Shown: one piece after another, positions 45,864-55,033 of the stretch
Layout of the letters: the number at the start of each line of letters is the position of its first letter
Position numbering within the stretch: position 1 is the first letter of the stretch
NCBI GenBank assembly: GCA_025041175.1
Contig: JAKCFJ010000001.1
Span: forward strand, 868,001-932,000
Length of the DNA stretch: 64,000 nucleotides
Source of the DNA: Halobacteriales archaeon YIM A00010
GTDB taxonomy: Archaea; Halobacteriota; Halobacteria; Halobacteriales; Haloarculaceae
Direction of reading: 5' to 3'
Program-made: the position numbers and the translations under genes
Notes under the pieces: generated by a model
Databases searched by the model: none
Seen by the model: only the letters and a program-made list of their open reading frames with translations
Told to the model about the DNA's origin: nothing

Positions 45864-46767
45864 ATTTTGATTCGTAACCCCGGGGTGTCACCATGCGGCC
45901 GTCCCAGACGTACGTCTCCTCGTTGCCGACGATGATGGTCGTGGTCATGTCGATGAGATCCGTTTCGCCCAGTTCCGATAGTGCTTCAAGCTCGACGATC
46001 TCGGTCCGTTCGTCCTCGCGGCCCGCCCCGTGGACGATCCCCACTGGCGTCTCCGGCCCGCGGTGTTCGGTGAGGATCTCACAGCACGTCCGGAAGTTCT
46101 CCCGGCGTTTGCGGCTCCACGGGTTGTAGATGGTGATGGTGAAGCCCTCGGCTGCGACGGCGTGAAGCCGCGATTCGATCGTTTCCATCGGTGTGAGGTG
46201 ATCCGACAACGAGATGCTGACGCTGTCGTTCACCAGCGGCGCACCGACCCGCGCGCCACAGGACTGGGCCGCGGGCACGCCCGGAACGACCTCGAACTCG
46301 ACCATGCTGGCGGTCGCGTCCTTCGATTCGAGGATCTCGAGCGCCAAGCCCGCGAGCGCGTACACGTTCGGGTCGCCGCTCCCGATGATGGCGACGTCGT
46401 TGCCCGCGAGCGCTCGATCGACCGCCTCCTCCGTGCGCGAAACCTCCCCACACATCGGCGTGTCGTACAGCTCGTCGGCCGCCTCCGTGATCTCGTCGGG
46501 TAGGAGGTCGATGTACGTCGTGTATCCGACGATGTGCTCGGCGTCCAATAGGGCACGACGGGCGCGCCCGGTCATCCCCTCCGGATGTCCGGGTCCCAGC
46601 CCGACCGCGAGCAACCGGCCGGGATCGGCGTCGAACGCCTCCACGGCCGATCCAACCCGCTCGTCGGTGGTCTCGCGCTTCGAGCGGCCACAGGTCGAAT
46701 TCGATTCCGATTTCGAACTGCCACACGTTCGTTCTGTGCTCGCTTCGGTGCTGTTGTCGCTGCTCAT
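45853..46767 (-). CDS. cbiH: Precorrin-3B C17-methyltransferase CbiH (first paralog)
   Basis: A 304-residue tetrapyrrole methylase. A Ser/Thr/Cys-rich N-terminal extension of about 45 residues precedes the SAM motif LLAVGLGPGHPEGMT. The signature blocks are GSGDPNVYALAGLALEI and FEVVPGVPAAQSCGARVGAP. The enzyme methylates C17 with ring contraction. Two CbiH-like genes stand in tandem 5 bases apart, so one may have a separate task. Confidence 0.9.
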   Translation of the reverse strand: MSSDNSTEASTERTCGSSKSESNSTCGRSKRETTDERVGSAVEAFDADPGRLLAVGLGPGHPEGMTGRARRALLDAEHIVGYTTYIDLLPDEITEAADELYDTPMCGEVSRTEEAVDRALAGNDVAIIGSGDPNVYALAGLALEILESKDATASMVEFEVVPGVPAAQSCGARVGAPLVNDSVSISLSDHLTPMETIESRLHAVAAEGFTITIYNPWSRKRRENFRTCCEILTEHRGPETPVGIVHGAGREDERTEIVELEALSELGETDLIDMTTTIIVGNEETYVWDGRMVTPRGYESKYEY

Positions 46768-46772
46768 AGTTG

Positions 46773-47651
46773 TTAGAACTCCTCGACGTCACGCCCGCCG
46801 CGCGGGGTGACGAGGTGTCTCCGGTGGTCGTTCTCCCAAACTGTCGTTTCGTGGGTGCCGACAAGGATCGAGGTTCCCATGCCCCCGACCTCCTCGTCGT
46901 GGTCGGTCGCCGCTCCGAGCGTCGTGATGGTGTGGGTTTCACCGTCCAGATTCCGCCCGGCGTCGGCGCGGCCAGCGTCGTTGAAGATGCCGACCGGAAC
47001 GTGGTCGGCGCGCTCTTCCCGGACGATCTCGATCGCGCGCTGGTAGTTCCGCCAGCAGTTGTACAGGACGATGACGAACCCGCTGATTGCGGCGGCTCGG
47101 AGTTTTTCCTCGATCTCCTCCCAGCCGCGCCACTTGTCCGACAGCGACACGGTACAGAAGTCGTTGCTGAGCGGCGCGCCCAGGTTCGCAGCCCCGCCGA
47201 GCGCCGCCGTCACGCCCGGAACCACGGTGATCGGAACGTCGTACGCGCTCTCTTCCTCGGCCATCAGATAGATGAGGTCGCTTTTTCCGTACACGTTCGG
47301 ATCGCCGCCCGACACGTGGGCCACAGTCTGTCCGTCGCGCACCCGATCGAACGCCTCCCGCGCGAGTTCGACCTGCCGGCCCATCGAGGAGCGGACGATC
47401 GTCTGGCGCGTGCCGTCGGGCCGAACGACGACCGTCTCCTCGTCCGAGCGATCGATTGCTGCATCTTCCGGTGGGAGCGTTCTATCCTCTCGGAGGAACG
47501 CCTGGTAGAGGTTCGAGGCGATGACGCAGTCGGCACTCGAAATCACGTCCCTCGCGCGTTGGGTCATCGTGTCGGGTAATCCCGGTCCGATACCGACGAC
47601 GTACAGTCTGCCCCGGCTCGCTCGCGGTGGCTCGGATTCGGATTCAGCCAT
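46773..47651 (-). CDS. cbiH: CbiH-like tetrapyrrole methylase (second paralog)
   Basis: A 292-residue methylase with LYVVGIGPGLPDTMTQRA, SGGDPNVYGKSDLIYLMAEE and ITVVPGVTAALGGAANLGAP. It is clearly related to the next gene but diverged, for example GGDP versus GSGDP. It might cover C17 methylation with cobalt-specific ring contraction while its neighbour covers another step. The sequence does not decide. The start lies 3 bases after the cbiG stop. Confidence 0.88.
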   Translation of the reverse strand: MAESESEPPRASRGRLYVVGIGPGLPDTMTQRARDVISSADCVIASNLYQAFLREDRTLPPEDAAIDRSDEETVVVRPDGTRQTIVRSSMGRQVELAREAFDRVRDGQTVAHVSGGDPNVYGKSDLIYLMAEEESAYDVPITVVPGVTAALGGAANLGAPLSNDFCTVSLSDKWRGWEEIEEKLRAAAISGFVIVLYNCWRNYQRAIEIVREERADHVPVGIFNDAGRADAGRNLDGETHTITTLGAATDHDEEVGGMGTSILVGTHETTVWENDHRRHLVTPRGGRDVEEF

Positions 47652-47654
47652 GGA

Positions 47655-48626
47655 TTACTCACCCACCGCGACCGTCACCGCGTCTCCGAAGCGTTCTTTC
47701 TTCCGCAGAAGCTCGTGGTTGCGCCCGCCGGCGATGGCTGACGCCTCCGCGATGCCGGGCCACCCGATGAGTTCCTTCGATCGTGACGGACTCGGGCCTT
47801 CAAAGTCCGCGAGCGTTTCCTTCTCGAACAGCACGACACCGGCGTCGATCTCCCGAGCTGCCTCGTACAGCCCGGTCTCGTTCTCCTTGCGCGCGCCGGT
47901 GGCGACGAATTCCACGCTCTCGAAGCCCAGATCCAGCTCTGACAACGCGGTCTCCCACGCGGTGAGCACCCGCTCTTTTCGCACCCCCGAAACGGTGCCA
48001 GTGCCGAGCACCACGCTATCCTCGTTGCGTTTGAGAACGGTCACGTCGTCGTCGACGAGGACGGCGCGCGGGCCGTCGAGTCGGGCGACCGGCCCGAGTT
48101 CGTCGTTCAGCACTGCGAGATTCGTCGCAACCGTCGAATCCCCGTTGACAACGTGGGCGTCCAGGGCTTTGGCCTTGCTCTCGACGCCCTGCTTGCCGGC
48201 CGCCTCGCTCGCGGTGGTCATCGCGGGCACCGCACCCAACTGTGACAGATCGTGGGCGACCTGGTTCGCGCCGTGGTGGCCGCCCGTGAGCGGGATCGCC
48301 CACGTGAACTGCTCGTCGACGACCACGATGGCCGGATCGTCCCACTTGTCCTCAAGCAACGGCGCGGATTTGCGCAGCGCGATGCCCGAAGCCATCAGCC
48401 CGACGAAACAGTCGTATTCGCCCCACTGCTCGGCAAACACGTCCCCGTGGTACTCGATGATGTCCACCCGGTCGTAGCCGCCTTCGATCTCCGCCTCGAT
48501 CGTGCGGGCGGTGTCGAGCTTGCGCTCGAAGCTGATGATGGCGATCTCCTCGGCCACCTCGCCGTCCGAATCCGGCGTCGAACAGTGGCTTTCCTCCGAT
48601 TCCGTGTCCGTATCGTTTGCACACAT
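47655..48626 (-). CDS. cbiG: Cobalt-precorrin-5A hydrolase CbiG
   Basis: It opens the delta-lactone of cobalt-precorrin-5A, releasing acetaldehyde. The 323 residues comprise an acidic N-terminal tail, a CbiG N-domain (FVGLMASGIALRKSAPLLEDKWDDPAIVVVDE, GGHHGANQVAHDLS) and a C-terminal CbiG domain (GTVSGVRKERVLTAWETALSE, EFVATGARKENETGL, FGDAVTVAVGE). It lies between cbiF and the CbiH pair. Confidence 0.92.
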   Translation of the reverse strand: MCANDTDTESEESHCSTPDSDGEVAEEIAIISFERKLDTARTIEAEIEGGYDRVDIIEYHGDVFAEQWGEYDCFVGLMASGIALRKSAPLLEDKWDDPAIVVVDEQFTWAIPLTGGHHGANQVAHDLSQLGAVPAMTTASEAAGKQGVESKAKALDAHVVNGDSTVATNLAVLNDELGPVARLDGPRAVLVDDDVTVLKRNEDSVVLGTGTVSGVRKERVLTAWETALSELDLGFESVEFVATGARKENETGLYEAAREIDAGVVLFEKETLADFEGPSPSRSKELIGWPGIAEASAIAGGRNHELLRKKERFGDAVTVAVGE

Positions 48627-48643
48627 ATTTTATTTCTTAAGTA

Positions 48644-49504
48644 TTAATCGCCAGTCTCGCCTTCGGTCGCGGTGCGATTCGTCCAGTCGCCGTAGAGGTA
48701 CGAGCGTTCGTACCCCGCTTTTCGCGCCGCGTCGCCGATGATGACGAGCGCGGAGGCGCGGTAGCCGGCCGCTTCGACGAGCTCCCCGATGGTGGCGATA
48801 GTCCCCTCGATGACATCTTCGTCGGGCCAGGACGCGTGATAGACAACCGCAACCGGCGTTTCCGGGTCGTGACCGTCCTCGAGGAGCCGTTCCATCGTCT
48901 CCTCGATCGCGTGCGTTCCGAGGTAGATGCAGGTCGTCACGTCACCCATCCCGACGAACTCGCCGATGTGGTCGTCAGCCGGATCGAGCGTCTTCCCCTG
49001 CGGTCGGGTGAACGCAACGTGATTCGCCACGCCGTTCAGCGTGAGCTGGGTCCGGAGGCTTGCACTGGCCGCAAACGCGGCCGTCACACCCGGCACGAGG
49101 TACGTCGGGATTCCCTCGTGTTCGAGCGCGTCCATCTGTTCGAGCGCCGCTCCGTACACGGCAGGATCTCCGCTGTGGAGCCGGACGACCGATCGGCCCG
49201 CCTCGTAGGCCTCACACATCAGCGGCACGAGCTCCTCCAGATCCTTGCCGATGCTCGAGACCTGCTCGGCGTCCGCACAGTAGGCCTCGAGGAGATCGCT
49301 GTTGACCAGCGATCCCGCGTGCACCACGAGATCGGCGGCTTCGACCAGCTCTTTTCCCGTGACCGTGAGCAGCCCGGGATCGCCCGGTCCGGCCCCGATG
49401 AACGGGATCCCCTTCTGTGGCTCGCCGGCGGTTCGCTCGTGGATCCGCGGGTCGCGCTCGCTCGTGGTGGTCTCCGCATCGATGGCTGTTTGTGGGTCAG
49501 TCAT
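48644..49504 (-). CDS. cbiF: Precorrin-4 C11-methyltransferase CbiF
   Basis: A SAM-dependent methylase of 286 residues. The blocks are GIPFIGAGPGDPGLLTVTGKEL, VVRLHSGDPAVYGAALEQMDAL and YLVPGVTAAFAASASLRTQLT, then EGTIATIGELVEAAGYRASALV, all typical of CbiF/CobM. The ATG at 49504 overlaps the cbiL stop; a GTG one codon earlier is less likely. Confidence 0.93.
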   Translation of the reverse strand: MTDPQTAIDAETTTSERDPRIHERTAGEPQKGIPFIGAGPGDPGLLTVTGKELVEAADLVVHAGSLVNSDLLEAYCADAEQVSSIGKDLEELVPLMCEAYEAGRSVVRLHSGDPAVYGAALEQMDALEHEGIPTYLVPGVTAAFAASASLRTQLTLNGVANHVAFTRPQGKTLDPADDHIGEFVGMGDVTTCIYLGTHAIEETMERLLEDGHDPETPVAVVYHASWPDEDVIEGTIATIGELVEAAGYRASALVIIGDAARKAGYERSYLYGDWTNRTATEGETGD

Positions 49505-50223
49505 CACGAGCCCCCCACTCCGACACTGTCGGGTGTGTTGGCGTTTTCGAACGCCGCAGTTGCTGGTTCGTCGTCGAGACCGCGTTTTTCGGCGTACGCG
49601 AGCGTGTAGTAATCCCGGTCGGCGACCGCCTCCGGATCGCCGGTGACGACGGTTTCACCGGTCTCCATGAACAGCCGACGGCCGTACACCACGTCGTATC
49701 CGGCCTCGGTGAGCCCCTCGTGGGTCGCCGGCGCGTCGGTGACCTTGAACAGGATCATCCGGTCGGGACCCGTGGGTGACACCCCACGGGCGGCCTCTCG
49801 CAACGCGAGGCTCGAACCGGCGGTGATCTCGACGCCGAGCGCGGTCGTAAACGCCGTAACGGCGCTCACGCCGGGGACGATCTCGATGTCGACCGAATGG
49901 AACGCCCCGAGCGTCCGCCGGAGGTGGCCGAACGTCGAGTACACGTTCGGATCGCCCAGCGTCACGAACGCTACATCACCTTCGCGCGCACGCGGTGCAA
50001 TCTCTTCGGCGGCCGCCTTCCACGCTGCCCGGAGCTCGTCCTCGTCGCGGGTCATCGGGAACGAAAGGTCCGAGATCCGCTCTTCGGGCGCGTGTTCGGT
50101 AGCGACCGATCGGGAGAGCCGACCTGGCGTGTACACCACGTCGGCCCGCTGTAGCACCCGCTGCCCGCGCACGGTCACCAGATCCGCGCTGCCCGGTCCC
50201 AGCCCGATGCCATACAGCGTCAT
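49504..50223 (-). CDS. cbiL: Precorrin-2 C20-methyltransferase CbiL
   Basis: A 239-residue methylase with YGIGLGPGSADLVTVRGQRVLQ, VAFVTLGDPNVYSTFGHLRRTL and EIVPGVSAVTAFTTALGVEI. The LGDPxxYST form of the motif is the CbiL/CobI mark. It acts just after cobalt insertion in the anaerobic route. It overlaps cbiT upstream and cbiF downstream by a few bases. Confidence 0.93.
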   Translation of the reverse strand: MTLYGIGLGPGSADLVTVRGQRVLQRADVVYTPGRLSRSVATEHAPEERISDLSFPMTRDEDELRAAWKAAAEEIAPRAREGDVAFVTLGDPNVYSTFGHLRRTLGAFHSVDIEIVPGVSAVTAFTTALGVEITAGSSLALREAARGVSPTGPDRMILFKVTDAPATHEGLTEAGYDVVYGRRLFMETGETVVTGDPEAVADRDYYTLAYAEKRGLDDEPATAAFENANTPDSVGVGGS

Positions 50224-50786
50224 CGGTCTCCTCCGACCTCCGTGACACCAGCGCCGCCGACCACCATGTACACCGGGTTGTCCGAGTCGAAGCTCGTCGC
50301 CCCGGCCAGCTCGTAGCCGTGGCTCACCTGGAACTGGACGATCTCCTCCAACAGTCCCCGCCCACGGAACGCTTCGGTGGCCTCGCCAGCAACCTCCAAA
50401 CGGGAAACGTTCATCACGATCCGATCGATCCCCGTCTCGACCGCGTGATCGAGCACCGACTCGTAGTTTCGGCTCCCGCCGATGAACAACGCGTCACCGT
50501 CCCGTGGCAACCCCGCCGGCGCTTCCGCCTCCCGGAGTGTAACGTCCCCAGCCACGTCGTTTGCGGCCAAATTCTTCCGCGTCACCGCCAACCGTTCTGG
50601 CTTCCGTTCGAACACAGTGACCCGCCCGGCGCGGCGTGCCGCCTCGATGGTGACGGCTCCGGTACACGATCCGACCTCCACGAAGTGGTCGGCCGCCCCG
50701 AGATCGAGTTTACCCAAAAGCACGGCCCGAACCTCCGATTTGGTTGGTCCCGCCTTCGCGTCGTGTGGAAGCGATACACGCGACAT
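50220..50786 (-). CDS. cbiT: Cobalt-precorrin-6B C15-methyltransferase/decarboxylase CbiT
   Basis: A 188-residue Rossmann methyltransferase. It starts GPTKSEVRAVLLGKLDL, then the SAM motif FVEVGSCTGAVTIEAARR, then RDGDALFIGGSRNYESVL, as in CbiT/CobL C-terminal domains. It is the first gene of the roughly 8.7 kb cobalamin operon, and the promoter must lie in the 147-base gap shared with the MarR-type regulator. Confidence 0.9.
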   Translation of the reverse strand: MSRVSLPHDAKAGPTKSEVRAVLLGKLDLGAADHFVEVGSCTGAVTIEAARRAGRVTVFERKPERLAVTRKNLAANDVAGDVTLREAEAPAGLPRDGDALFIGGSRNYESVLDHAVETGIDRIVMNVSRLEVAGEATEAFRGRGLLEEIVQFQVSHGYELAGATSFDSDNPVYMVVGGAGVTEVGGDR

Positions 50787-50933
50787 TACTGTCTACAACT
50801 CACGTAGTACGTAAAACAATTTTGGTTGCAATAACTCAAATAAGATTGGGCAAGTGAGCGGAGTAGGTGGCTGAGAGCAAATTCACCGGTGTTAAAGCAA
50901 AAATACTTGAGCTATCGGTGCTGAGACCCAGTA

Positions 50934-51749
50934 ATGCCGAAGGACGTGGTGGGGACGGATGATTCCGGCGTTCTCCGGAGCAAACGGAACGCCACACGGT
51001 ATCAGATCCTGGTGCAGATCGCGGAGCGCCAGCCGGCAGTGAGCCAACAGGAGATCGCGGACGCGATCGGGATCACGGCCCAGGCCGTGAGCGATTATCT
51101 TCGGGATCTGATCGAGCAGGGGTACGTCGACAAGCAGGGCCGTGGCCGGTACGAGGTCACAAAGGAGGGCGTCGATTGGCTCATCTCCCAGACCGACGAG
51201 CTGCGCGGGTTCGTCCAGCACGTCGCGGAGGACGTCATCGGGCAGGTCGACATCGAAACCGCGCTTGCAACGACGGAGATCAGCGAGGGCGACACCGTTA
51301 CGCTCACGATGCAGGAGGGTGTGCTGCGCGCGATGTCGGGGAGCGTTGGGGGTGCAACCGCGGTTGCAGTGACGAACGCCCAACCGGAACAGGACGTTGG
51401 CGTCACGAACTTCGAGGGGGTCGTCGAGTACGATCTCGGATCGGTGACGATCGTGTCGGTGCCGACGGTGCAAAACGGAGGGAGTGTAGTGGTAGACACG
51501 GACGAGATCGCTCCCCTCGTCGATGCCCACGATCTGGTCGCCACGGCTGGCACCGAAGCGCTCGCCACGGCCAACCGTGCCGGCATCGACCCGGATATCC
51601 GGTTTGGAACCGAAACGGCCGTGGAGGAGGCCGCAACGAAAGGCCAGTCCGTGCTGTTGCTCGCGGCGACCGACGAACTGTCGACACACACGGACCGGCT
51701 CCGGGAGGCGAACATCGGCTACGAAGTGATGGATCTCCGTGAGGAGTGA
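50934..51749 (+). CDS. MarR-type winged-helix regulator divergent from cbiT
   Basis: This is a 271-residue protein. An N-terminal winged helix occupies about residues 20-85 (ILVQIAERQPAVSQQEIADAIGITAQAVSDYLRDLIEQGYV). It is followed by a roughly 180-residue effector domain (EGDTVTLTMQEGVLRAMSGSVGG onward) of unknown ligand. An AAAATACTTGAG element lies about 30 bases before the ATG, so it is probably leaderless. Its position facing the main cobalamin operon makes it a candidate regulator of corrin synthesis. Confidence 0.75.
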   Translation: MPKDVVGTDDSGVLRSKRNATRYQILVQIAERQPAVSQQEIADAIGITAQAVSDYLRDLIEQGYVDKQGRGRYEVTKEGVDWLISQTDELRGFVQHVAEDVIGQVDIETALATTEISEGDTVTLTMQEGVLRAMSGSVGGATAVAVTNAQPEQDVGVTNFEGVVEYDLGSVTIVSVPTVQNGGSVVVDTDEIAPLVDAHDLVATAGTEALATANRAGIDPDIRFGTETAVEEAATKGQSVLLLAATDELSTHTDRLREANIGYEVMDLREE

Positions 51750-51830
51750 TCGGTTCTTTGCGTTCACCGCCGTTAGGTTCTCTGTTCTTCTACCCAACGT
51801 ACAAAGTACAATAGGGCCGAAATATACAGA

Positions 51831-53138
51831 ATGGCAGACGAGAAGATCGGCCTTGTGGAGACGGTGTCGATGGCCGTTGGAGGAATGGTCGGCGGGGGGA
51901 TCTTCGCGGCGCTCGGCATCGTTGCGGTGGCTGCGAACACGCTTGCGTGGCTCGCGTTCGTCGTGGCCGGCGTGATCGCCCTCTGTAGTGGGTACTCGTT
52001 CATCCGATTGAACCGCCTGATCGACGGGCACGGCGGCCCGATGACCTACGTCAATCGGCTCACGGGCCGGACAACGCTGGCGGGGATGATCGGTTGGACG
52101 TCCATCATCGGCTACGTCGGAACGATGGCGCTGTACGCGTTCGCGTTCGGTGGCTATTTTAGTTCCTTGTTCGGTATCACCACGTGGTCGGGAATCCCGA
52201 TCCGTGTCGTGGTCACCCTGGTCGTGGTCGCGGTGTTCGTCGGGTTGAACACGGCGGGTGCCCACACCACCGGTCGGCTCGAGGACGTGCTCGTCGGGCT
52301 GAAGCTCCTCGTGTTGTTCGTGTTCGGCGTCGCCGGCGTCTATTACGCGCAGTCCCACGGCCAGTTGACGACGGGCTTTGGGCATCTCGGGATCGGCCCA
52401 GTGATCGGGGCCGGTGTCGCGTTCGTCGCTTTCGAGGGGTGGGAGCTGTTGTTCTACGACCAGGACAGCATCCGGAATCCCGAGCGAACCGTCCCCAAGG
52501 GCGTTTACATCTCGATCGCCGCCGCAACGGTGCTGTACGTGCTCGTCGCGGTCGTGACCACAAATCTCCTGTCCGCAACGGTGATCGAACGCCAGGCCGA
52601 CACGGCGCTCGCCATCGCTGCCGAGCCGTTTTTCGGCGTGACGGGGTTTGTGGTGATTTCACTCGCAGCGCTGTTTTCGACTGCTAGCGCGCTCAATGCC
52701 ACGCTCTTCAGTGCCGCGCGGCTCTCGAAGATGATGGTGATGGATGATTTTTTACCGAACAGGCTGGTGAGCGTCGACGACGGCGAACCAACGCGCCCGT
52801 TGCTCGTTCTGGGCGTGCTCACGGCCGCGTTGGCCAGCCTCGGCTCATTGAACGCGATCAGCTCCTTCGCGTCGCTGTCGTTCATCACGATCTTCGGGGC
52901 GGTCAGCGCGCTCGCGGTGACACAGCGCGATTCACTGGTAACCACGCTCATCCCAACGATCGGGGCTGTGGGGACGGCGGCGGCCGCCATCGCCCTACTG
53001 TATCACCTGTTCACCAGCGAGTTTCCAACGTTCGTGGTGGTGGTGCTGCTCGTGATCGGCGTGGTCGCCGCCGAACTGCTCTACTTCGAGCGCGACCTGA
53101 TCGAAGCGGAGGCAGAGGATATCGAAGAGGAGGTATGA
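51831..53138 (+). CDS. APC-family amino acid permease
   Basis: A 435-residue transporter with about 12 helices. The first helix carries the APC glycine motif (VSMAVGGMVGGGIFAALGIVAV). FVAFEGWELLFYDQDSIRNPERTVPKG is the helix 6 to loop consensus. The soluble C terminus is short and acidic. It probably imports an amino acid or amine. There is no partner gene next to it. Confidence 0.88.
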   Translation: MADEKIGLVETVSMAVGGMVGGGIFAALGIVAVAANTLAWLAFVVAGVIALCSGYSFIRLNRLIDGHGGPMTYVNRLTGRTTLAGMIGWTSIIGYVGTMALYAFAFGGYFSSLFGITTWSGIPIRVVVTLVVVAVFVGLNTAGAHTTGRLEDVLVGLKLLVLFVFGVAGVYYAQSHGQLTTGFGHLGIGPVIGAGVAFVAFEGWELLFYDQDSIRNPERTVPKGVYISIAAATVLYVLVAVVTTNLLSATVIERQADTALAIAAEPFFGVTGFVVISLAALFSTASALNATLFSAARLSKMMVMDDFLPNRLVSVDDGEPTRPLLVLGVLTAALASLGSLNAISSFASLSFITIFGAVSALAVTQRDSLVTTLIPTIGAVGTAAAAIALLYHLFTSEFPTFVVVVLLVIGVVAAELLYFERDLIEAEAEDIEEEV

Positions 53139-53141
53139 TCG

Positions 53142-53942
53142 TCACGCTTCTGCCGTCCGGTCTACGGTCCGATCAAGGAACTCCTTCACCTCAGTTGTAA
53201 CGCGGTCGGGGGCTTCCGCCGGTCCGATGTGGCTGAGATTCTCGAATTCGGTGAGCCGACTGTCCGGGAGGGCATCGTGGACCGCGCGGACACTGTCTCG
53301 GAGGTGCGACGGGCCGTCGGTCCCGGTCAGTAGGAGGGCTGGCGCGTCAACATCGAGCGTGTCGGGGAACGTGTGCTGTTCGATTGCGCGGTCCATTCGG
53401 AGCGTGTTCTCTACGTGTTCGACACACGCGGGCCACGGCGGCCAGTTCTCAAGCCACTCCTCGTAGTTGGTGATCTCGCCGCCATGAATGACCTCGCGGA
53501 AATGGAGTTTCATCGCCTCACGGCGCTCTCCATCATCGAGCTTCGCCGCCATCGTGGCCGCGAGGTCGGCCTGGTTTCTGTACTCGCCGACGAGATACGA
53601 CGGCTCGTAAGCGATAACCGCCTCGACAGCTTCGGTCCGCGCGGTCTCGATCGCCTGCAGACCGCCAAAGGAGTGTCCAAAGAGGACCGGAGATCCGTCG
53701 ACCGCGTCGATGACTGCACGGACATCAGCAATCTCCCGACCGATGCTGTACTCGTCGTTATCGCCGCTGTCTCCACGTCCTCGCCGGTCGGGAACGACAA
53801 CTGTGTACTCTCCGGAGAACCTGGGAACGACCGGCTGCCAGTAGTCCCGAGTCGAGCCACCGTGGAGAAGGATTACCGGCGGTCCCGCTCCGTGTCGTTC
53901 GTACGCGATACTGGTTCCGTCGGCTGCTGTGACTGTCTGCAT
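53142..53942 (-). CDS. Alpha/beta hydrolase
   Basis: A 266-residue alpha/beta-fold hydrolase. It has an oxyanion HGGSTRDYW block, a nucleophile elbow FGHSFGGLQA (Ser), an acid in LLTGTDGPSHL and the histidine in LSHIGPAEAPDR. The ATG at 53942 (MQTVTAADGTSIAYERHG) is chosen because the longer frame upstream runs into the inverted repeat of element D. It is convergent with the permease gene, 3 bases away. The substrate is unknown. Confidence 0.85.
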   Translation of the reverse strand: MQTVTAADGTSIAYERHGAGPPVILLHGGSTRDYWQPVVPRFSGEYTVVVPDRRGRGDSGDNDEYSIGREIADVRAVIDAVDGSPVLFGHSFGGLQAIETARTEAVEAVIAYEPSYLVGEYRNQADLAATMAAKLDDGERREAMKLHFREVIHGGEITNYEEWLENWPPWPACVEHVENTLRMDRAIEQHTFPDTLDVDAPALLLTGTDGPSHLRDSVRAVHDALPDSRLTEFENLSHIGPAEAPDRVTTEVKEFLDRTVDRTAEA

Positions 53943-54002
53943 CGGCAGATTACGCTCCGGGGACGATTCGGTTACGCCTGTCTCGAAATCGTGCGGCCAT
54001 TT

Positions 54003-54102
54003 ATACTGTCGGTCAGACACCCAGTGCCCATCGATGCGACCTGTTCGACCGCAATCTAGCGATTCGTTGGGTCGGTACTCGACGACGTCTGACCGACAGT
54101 AT
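54003..54102 (-). repeat. 100-bp terminal-inverted-repeat element, copy D
   Basis: It begins ATACTGTCGGTCAGAC and ends GTCTGACCGACAGTAT, a perfect 16-bp inverted repeat. The interior differs from copies A-C. Read on the minus strand it has CGAATCGCTAGATTGC at nearly the same offset as the conserved core in the others. It shares its last two bases with copy C, so the two abut. It lies about 60 bases above the hydrolase start. Confidence 0.75.
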
Positions 54103-54200
54103 ACTGTCGGACAGAGGTAATTGAATATCAGATGCTGGTGAATCGCCAGACAGCAGATTGATATTCCGTCTGATCCTTACGTGGCTCTGTCCGACAGTAT
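54101..54200 (+). repeat. 100-bp terminal-inverted-repeat element, copy C
   Basis: Perfect 16-bp ends, ATACTGTCGGACAGAG and CTCTGTCCGACAGTAT. The core GGTGAATCGCCAGACAGCAG lies within a possible inner hairpin (GCTGG...CCAGACAGC). It is the best preserved copy of the family and directly abuts copy D. The short rest of the gap to the HTH-10 gene holds nothing else. Confidence 0.8.
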
Positions 54201-54229
54201 CCCCCTGATCAGGCAACCAGTGATGACAC

Positions 54230-54913
54230 TCAGGGCAACGGTGCCCACGTTGAGGCGACAGTCGTCTCGATGAGGTGTGTTTGGGCGCGCCGGAGTCGTT
54301 CAGAGAGCGAGGAGGGGGCGATGTCAAGCTCGCCAGCGATATCGGAGAGCGATGCTGTCCGCGGGATGTCGAAATAGCCCATCTCGTAGGCGATCCGGAG
54401 CGCCTCGCGCTGGGGATCGGTGAGTCCGTCCCCCGGTGGTTCTGGCTCGCCGTCACGTGTGAGTCGCCGGAGCGAAAACTCGCCGTTGCGCTGCCAGAAC
54501 GTGCGAAACGCGTCGAACGTCGCCCGGTCTGCGAACCAGCCCGACTGGATCCAGCCGGTTCGTGTGACACGGATCCGCTCGATGATCGCCTCGGCGGTGG
54601 CGAGCGAACGGAGATCAGAGAGTGATTCGATATGGCTTCCGAGTCGCTCTTTCTCCCCGACGGCTGGCAGAATCTGGTACCGGCACGTCTCGCCTGCCTC
54701 TCCGACTAGCGTGTACTCCGCTACGAACGATGCCGCCTCCAACGCCCGCTCGACTGACGCGTCCGAACCGTGGATCACATCGACAATGAACGGTGGGCGA
54801 TCGCCGTGGTTGTACTGGATGGCAACCTCCAGCGTTGCCCCTGGCACAGCCGTTGCAACCTCGGTGAACGGCAGGGCTTTGCAGGTGATTTCGTATTCTG
54901 CGACAAGGCCCAT
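54230..54913 (-). CDS. HTH-10 (bacterio-opsin activator-like) transcription regulator
   Basis: A 227-residue haloarchaeal regulator. The N-terminal part (about 1-150) is the sensory BAT-like domain (GLVAEYEITCKALPFTEVA start, FADRATFDAFRTFWQRNGEFSL end). The C-terminal HTH-10 reads LTDPQREALRIAYEMGYFDIPR with SLSDIAGELDIAPSSLSERLRRA. The ATG at 54913 is chosen because the frame above it is antisense to the LLM gene. It is divergent from that gene by 120 bases. Confidence 0.88.
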   Translation of the reverse strand: MGLVAEYEITCKALPFTEVATAVPGATLEVAIQYNHGDRPPFIVDVIHGSDASVERALEAASFVAEYTLVGEAGETCRYQILPAVGEKERLGSHIESLSDLRSLATAEAIIERIRVTRTGWIQSGWFADRATFDAFRTFWQRNGEFSLRRLTRDGEPEPPGDGLTDPQREALRIAYEMGYFDIPRTASLSDIAGELDIAPSSLSERLRRAQTHLIETTVASTWAPLP

Positions 54914-55033
54914 GGCGTCTATTCTCGCCGCCACTAATGGATGTATTGATGAAAAGAAACGACGCGCCAACAGTTCCCGCGAAACCCAACGCTCGACAGT
55001 GGGTTTGATTCGTCTCGGCATCACACACGGGGT

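Noticed and set aside
49504-49540. ACACTGTCGGGTGTG as a further copy of the 100-bp element end
   Set aside because: It is coding sequence in cbiL, without the second end or the core.
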